A stretch of DNA of 64,000 nt from Allium sativum. Taxonomy: Eukaryota > Streptophyta > Magnoliopsida > Asparagales > Amaryllidaceae. This document shows positions 59,101 through 64,000 of the stretch, piece after piece (positions within the stretch are counted from its first letter, which is position 1; every line of letters begins with the position of its first letter). Both the position numbers and the translations under genes were made by a program. Below the pieces are notes generated by a model. The model searched no databases. It had not been told where the DNA came from and was given only the letters and a program-made list of their open reading frames with translations. The DNA is taken from NCBI GenBank assembly GCA_030737875.1, contig CM060910.1, forward strand, positions 70,998,501 to 71,062,500, in the 5' to 3' direction.

Positions 59101-59600
59101 GAAAAATTATGAAATTTGGAATCTAGCAATAATTTGACATCACGGATCCAACAAAAGTGGTTTCGTCGAAATCCGAGGTCGTTTGCAAAATTTCTATTTT
59201 TAAGGGCCTGAATTCCATAGCGACTATTCAGAATTTTCAACTGGACATATCATTTGATCCCCGCTATGAAATTTCAATTTTTCGGATTCGTTGGAAATAT
59301 ATTCTCAATTAGATCCTATTATTTTTGGTTTCACTAAAATCCGGATTGTTTTGCACCCGGTACATTCAATTGAAGTTTGAAATCGAATTATCGAACTACC
59401 GCGCCATTTTCAATTCCTTTTATAATTATATATAATTAATTATATTCAAACGACGGCGTATATAATATATACATTCTAAATATATTCAAAATAAATTTCT
59501 CATCGATATTATTTAAAATAATTCATTTTAAATCTTCAAAATTCATCGAAGTTGCCAAAACAAAAATTTTAAACTGGCTCAGAATTTCCGAGTTATTACA
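53137..59600 (-). repeat. Giant element 5' LTR (right)
   Basis: 6464 bp, colinear with the left LTR. Differences include fewer AT-tract units near 55895 and a deletion of about 58 bases near 58330. The 27-bp array is at 56073-56320 and the 23-bp array at 57872-58040. Confidence 0.92.
58372..58670 (-). other. GC-rich exon-like block ending in a GTAAGT donor
   Basis: The equivalent of 50880-51160 in the 5' LTR. The minus frame from 58638 (MTSLTLPISVAAQSRSTTGP...) runs 91 codons, and its last codons cross AACA/GTAAGT at 58377, an ideal plant 5' splice site. If used, a short GC-rich first exon would join a distant acceptor and remove most of R-U5. The G-run is 8 long here (10 in the other LTR), shifting the frame. 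No known domain. Confidence 0.4.
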
Positions 59601-59605
59601 ATTTG

Positions 59606-62122
59606 ATTTATGCTTGACTTGATTCATTATATGCAAGTTATGTTCTATGTTAATTCATATGCCTAATTACGTATGCAAGTTATGTGTGCAAGTTTTCTCG
59701 ATCTATGCAAGTTATGAATAATTACATGCAAGTCATGTTCATACATGTAAGATCATATTTTATATGTTCAGATGCTTAGATCTACATGTTTATATGATTA
59801 TATCCATATCAGTCCATGTGTTTAGAACTATATGTTCATATGTTTAGATCTACATGTTTATATGATTAGATCCATATCAGTCCATGTGTTTAGAACTATA
59901 TGTTCATATGTTTAGATCTACATGTTTATATGATTAGATCCAGATCAGTCTATACGTTTAGAACTATATGTTCATATGTTTAAATCCATGCAAGTTTATG
60001 TTTAGATCCATGCTAGTTCACACTCAATATGTTATTGGATCTATTTTTATATGTTTACTAGATTTATGCCTTCTTAGATCTATATTGTTTATGCCAGTTA
60101 CAATGTCAAGTGTTTCTTCCCTTTTTCCTTTTTTTATTTGTTGGGCTAATTGCGAGCCCAACGTATCACATGAACTATACGTACGAACGACGTGGGAATG
60201 TTAGGGAAAAGTTTAATATTATGTAATTGGCATAAAAAGGGGTTGTAATCGTATAATTAATTTTGGGCATAACTAGAAAATGTGGCATAACTTGAATTGA
60301 CCATACTTATGGATAATTTACATATAAACTTGGAGGTGAATGGTAAATATGTAAATTGGCTAAAAGATGAACATGCCTAACCCGAGGTTAGATTGAGTTG
60401 TGGTGTAAGACTACCCGAAACCACCCAGCACATCCAGCGACCGCAAAAACATAGATCTAATGTGAGAGTTTGGCGCATTAAGGCTAAAAACCCGAGATTA
60501 GAATGAGTTTGCGGCAGAAGTCTGCCCGGAACTGCCCGGTACATCCAGCTACCACAAACAAAAGTTCTAATGTGAGAGGTTGGTGCTTTAATGAATAAAT
60601 TAAAGCTAAGGAACGGACATGCTAAGAATGGAAAGGTTAAGTAACATATGAACAGACGACACTTAACCAATACAATATGTTAGGTGGGTGGGTTATGGAC
60701 AAGAAGACAACTTAATTAATATTACATGAACAAAGTGGATAGGGTTAAGGTAAGCTTAACCAATAATACATATTGACTTGATAAGGGGAAGGGTTAAGTA
60801 AATCTTGGGTAAGTGAGTAATATTAGTATATATAGGCCCACAAACTTAACCGCTAAATAAACATGCATGAATCAGTGAGAAGGTTAAACAACATATGAAT
60901 AGGCAACACTTAACTAGTACGACATGTTAATTAAGAAAATGGGTGGGGTTAAGTTAAATTGAGAACACTTAGCCATTATAACATGTTGATTAGGAAACCC
61001 TAGTAATGGGGACCCATTTCAGTAGTAACCCACGTAGATGTATCATGGTATCCTAAGCTAGGCAGGGTGGAGCACGATTACTGGGCTGATTATAAGCGGT
61101 CAAAATAGCTGCGGGTGGTGCAGCAGTGTAGGTTCCGACGGAGTATAGGTGTGCACGTGCTCCGGAGTGGAAAAAGCAGAAAAAGTAGGCACTAGGCATC
61201 AGTAGTATACACTGTGCATCTTGAATCGTGTCGGGTTGCCATCATGGGAATTGGTACACCCCATGATGGGGCTAGCACAAGTATCTACATACAAGCGAGG
61301 CCGAATGACACAAGTAATGAATACATACAAGCGAGGTCGAATGACACAAGTAATAAATACATACGATTTAGGGAGCCGATCGAACAAGGAAGGTAGTGGG
61401 TACAACTCGTGGGGGTAGGAGCAAAAGGGGCACCTACGATAGCAGCTAGGAGTACACGAAACTACCGTTATCATGATTAGTAAGAGGGATCAACTTTTAG
61501 TAGGGGACTAGTAAGGGTGCGGTGTAACTATTAATGATACGGTGTTACTTGCAGTGTAGTAATTATCCTGTAGTGATTAGAAGCGCAATCAACATTATAT
61601 CTTGTGCATCTTGTCTGCTTGGTCATGCCTGTCTATTCTACAGTCATTTCTTGCTTTCCAGTTTATGTTCTTATCCTTTTACTTTAATGATTATATTGTT
61701 AAAGTCACTGGACTCACCAGACTTATGTTTAACCTTGTTTGTTTCGCCTCTTTTCTTCCATTTCCCCCCTCAGGTTCTTAGGGAGGAAATACTCATGCTT
61801 AGTTCAGATATTTGTTTCTTCCAGCTTGAAGTTGAAAGGTGTATTGCTTGGCTTTGATTCAGCGTATGGCATTTTTCTGTTGGGGATTATGGCTTTTAAA
61901 TTATGTACTCTTAAGGTTTTGTACAAGACCAATATTATGTACTTGATTTTTGGTATTTGAAAATGTAATCAGACTTATTTCTGTTTCCGCTGTAATAAAG
62001 TTATAAAATTTTCAAGTACTACTTTTTCTGTCTTGTAATATTCCATTCTGTTTACTTATAATGCTACACGAAACTTATTGCATTCCCTTTATGAGTGACA
62101 TTAACGGACGTGGGGTGTTACA
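59606..62122 (+). repeat. Tekay-like 3' LTR, second part
   Basis: Resumes after the duplicated ATTTG (59601-59605). It holds only three 68-bp units (59803, 59871, 59939) against six in the 5' LTR, and ends GGGTGTTACA at 62122. Non-coding; short frames at 61199-61474 and 61534-61960 are in LTR sequence. Confidence 0.9.
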
Positions 62123-62127
62123 TATGA

Positions 62128-62392
62128 CCCTGGCTATCACTGTCTGCCTTACCTTGAATCCATCGTTAATCATATGACTGGCTCATCCTGCCAACCGTCA
62201 AGGGCTAATAACAACTTTGATTCTAGCAAAACTCCATATTCCATCGTGACTTGTATCTAGGTCCATTATGACTGTCCAGGGTACTCGACTAACCGCCTAG
62301 TCTTTTGGACGTCCCCATTATACCCCTGCTTTGAGTTCGCTAAAACCTCTGACTAACGATGATCCCTTGGCACTTCAAAACACTAGCCATCC
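62128..62392 (-). mobile_element. Continuation of the LTR interrupted at 37548
   Basis: The sequence right of the Tekay target duplication, presumably the rest of the LTR at 35905-37548. No coding signal. It ends at a new LTR start. Confidence 0.35.
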
Positions 62393-63312
62393 TGTAACAT
62401 CCCGAATTTTTAGTCAATTTGTTTTGAACATTTAAATTTATTTTAAATATTAAATTGGAAATATAAATGAATTTTAATATGGAATTTATGGATTTAATAA
62501 TCGATATACGATTTAATTTCAAAGATATTGAATTATCGTAATACGGAAAACAACAATAATGAAATTCGAAGTTAAAATTGAATTGAAATGATTCGGTCGA
62601 TCAATATAAATTCTATTTGAATACGATAATAAGAATTTATTAATTGTTCTGAATCGATTTATATTTTGAACGATTTAACTTAACATATGAAAACAAAGAT
62701 TTTTCAAATAGTCTTAGAATTCAATGAAAATAATTCCATCAGATCCGAAATAGTGTATTATTATCGAATTTCAAATTTGTTAACATTTGGATTTATCGTT
62801 TGATTATACGGTTAGAAATCGCTTAGAAATAATTAAATCGAATTTAATTAAGTCATCGATTTAGTTGTTATCTCCTCTATACGATCAAATTAAATTTTAG
62901 AACGTGTCCCATTGATTTCAGAAAGTGTTATGATCTTGTAACGTCTATCGTTACGTTAAAATAGCGGTTCAAGATTGCAAGTTATGAGCAACGAATATTT
63001 TGGAATATTATATCATCAAATCAAATATAAATACATCCTTAAATCTAATCAATATATATCAGCCGACCTAAGATTTTAAACGAAGCCAACCTACATAGCA
63101 CAACCTACCTTCTCGAGCAGAAACTTTGTCTCCGTCCTTCCCAGCAAAGCAAATCAAACAGTGATTTATTGGCATTACCTTTTGTTCCCTTGTTCGCTCC
63201 TATAAAACTACACCCTCGCCTTTGTATTCTTCATTTTAAATCCCATGAAAATAATTTCAACTCCTCCTCTTTCATTTTATTTCCCCAATCAGTTGAAATT
63301 GATACCTCTGTA

Positions 63313-63343
<31 letters not shown>

Positions 63344-63345
63344 CG
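62393..63345 (+). mobile_element. Start of another giant-type LTR (U3 and promoter)
   Basis: Starts TGTAACATCCCGAATTTTTAG, similar to the start at 28057. AT-rich U3 leads to a TATA-like CTCCTATAAAACTAC (63198-63212) and a pyrimidine-rich start-site-like stretch, then a (TA)n tract (63313-63343). Confidence 0.5.
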
Positions 63346-63389
63346 CATTCAGGTATCGTAATTTAAATTGGGAAATTTAAATCGATGCC

Positions 63390-64000
63390 TCTGGTTAGTC
63401 ATGGGACTGATGTAAGTAAACTCCAGCCATATTTTATAACTTTTAAATGTCCTTTTTAAAGAAAGGGTAATCGTAAGACTGATCAACACATAAATATGGA
63501 TGGATTTTACCTCAGATAACCAAAACATTTTTGATATCAAAGTCCGGTGATATTATAATAATGTCTAGTCAAATAAATAACCATCTAGTAGAATGTTTGC
63601 ATCTTACGCTCCATATACATAATATAAAATCAAAAACTGCAAGGTGCTTACTGGAGATTGGATTCCAACTATGACAAAGTATGGGACCACCTCCGGATCA
63701 GTGTACTCTAAAGGTGATACACTGGGATTTAACAAGAACATCTTCCAACCTGGCCACGCATGACCGGTCACTCATTTAGCTTGAGTGGACCGACTGTATT
63801 ATCAACCACGGTTGTCGGCCGACCAATCGTAATCCGTAAGATACAGAATCGAATGGTGAACAAATGAATTTTTTCTAGATCGGTGATAATACACCCTGCT
63901 TAGGGGCGACCCAACTAGCCATGCTGCCTGCCGATTTTTGTCATTTCCCGGTTGTGAGGCTTGAGGTCACGTTTACTTTTCTAGAACAGCCCTACTATTT
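63390..64000 (-). mobile_element. Giant-type LTR piece in opposite orientation, to window edge
   Basis: 63640-63960 is the reverse complement of parts of 32760-33070 in the plus-strand solo LTR (ATGACCGGTCACTCATTT, the AAGAACATCTT region and the TAGCCATGC region), and 63390-63490 resembles 13510/45920. So it runs minus while 62393-63345 runs plus. Confidence 0.5.

Larger units (their letters stand above)
45568..59600 (-). mobile_element. Non-autonomous retrotransposon with giant LTRs (14.0 kb)
   Basis: Two LTRs, 45568-52092 (6525 bp) and 53137-59600 (6464 bp), surround only 1044 bases. On the minus strand each LTR starts TGTAATAAC and ends GGTCACTACA. A primer-binding site for initiator tRNA-Met adjoins the right LTR (5' LTR) and a polypurine tract adjoins the left (3' LTR). 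The flanks TTTTG and ATTTG are a 5-bp duplication with one mismatch, confirmed by the empty site in the other Tekay LTR. No gag, protease, RT or integrase anywhere. The LTRs differ by about 10 substitutions in the first ~570 bases, so the insertion is fairly young. It must be mobilised by proteins supplied in trans. Confidence 0.92.
37549..62122 (+). mobile_element. Tekay-like chromovirus, host of a nested element
   Basis: A complete but dead Ty3/gypsy element: 5' LTR 37549-41152, internal 41153-44693, 3' LTR 44694-45567 plus 59606-62122. LTR ends are TGTAACACCCC and GGGTGTTACA. The flanks CATGA (37544-37548) and TATGA (62123-62127) form a 5-bp duplication with one mismatch. The primer-binding site matches initiator tRNA-Met. 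RT before integrase, and a chromodomain-like C-terminus, place it near the Tekay/Del clade. The 3' LTR is split by the element at 45568-59600. Confidence 0.9.

Noticed and set aside
61534..61960. Hydrophobic frames near the end of the Tekay LTR (also 40652-41068)
   Set aside because: LTR DNA; the frames differ between the two LTRs and end at different stops. No membrane protein family recognised.

Overview
This is plant nuclear DNA, most likely from a eudicot with a large, repeat-rich genome. It is AT-rich. It carries plant-type Ty3/gypsy, CACTA, LINE and MITE sequences, and the one intact gene I can defend is an intronless DUF761-type plant gene (24714-25274, minus). I cannot name the species. 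Nearly everything else is transposable-element sequence, much of it nested.

Layout. 1-631: the 3' end of a LINE. 638-4860: two head-to-tail LTR copies of a Tat/Ogre-like type. 5279-9378: two partial LTRs of another family in tandem. 9690-12986, resuming at 19361: a decayed Tat/Ogre-like gag with its LTR, interrupted by a 6.4-kb solo LTR (12987-19355, perfect 5-bp target-site duplication). 19915-23408: CACTA sequence with a broken TNP2 transposase, inserted in a gypsy reverse-transcriptase fragment (23409-23690). 24714-25274: the DUF761 gene in a small non-TE island. 27342-27662: a Mutator-type fold-back element with a perfect 40-bp hairpin. 28057-33763: a 5.7-kb solo LTR, plus strand. 34727-35196: a Harbinger-like fold-back MITE. 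35215-37548 and 62128-62392: a decayed gypsy gag and its LTR. 37549-62122: a Tekay-like chromovirus (LTRs about 3.4-3.6 kb, dead pol), whose 3' LTR is split by a 14-kb element at 45568-59600. 62393-64000: pieces of two further giant LTRs in opposite orientation.

The most unusual object is the 14-kb element at 45568-59600. It has two LTRs of about 6.5 kb around an internal region of only 1.04 kb, with an initiator-tRNA-Met primer-binding site, a polypurine tract and a TSD, but no gag or pol. Its promoter lies about 0.9 kb into the LTR, so R-U5 would be about 5.6 kb. Right after the TATA box is a short GC-rich, exon-like block. It ends in a GTAAGT splice-donor match in the 5' LTR copy, and that donor is mutated in the 3' copy. 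The solo LTR at 12987-19355 has the same plan; the one at 28057-33763 is a more distant relative. These LTRs also carry private minisatellites (125, 27 and 23 bp), so the LTRs look like nurseries for tandem repeats.

Relative order of events: the gag locus at 35215-37548 was hit by the Tekay-like element, and that element's 3' LTR was later hit by the giant-LTR element. The giant element's LTRs differ by about 10 substitutions in the first ~570 bases, the Tekay LTRs by about 15 in the first ~245, which agrees with this order. Most other open frames are short, lack homology I recognise, or lie in repeats.
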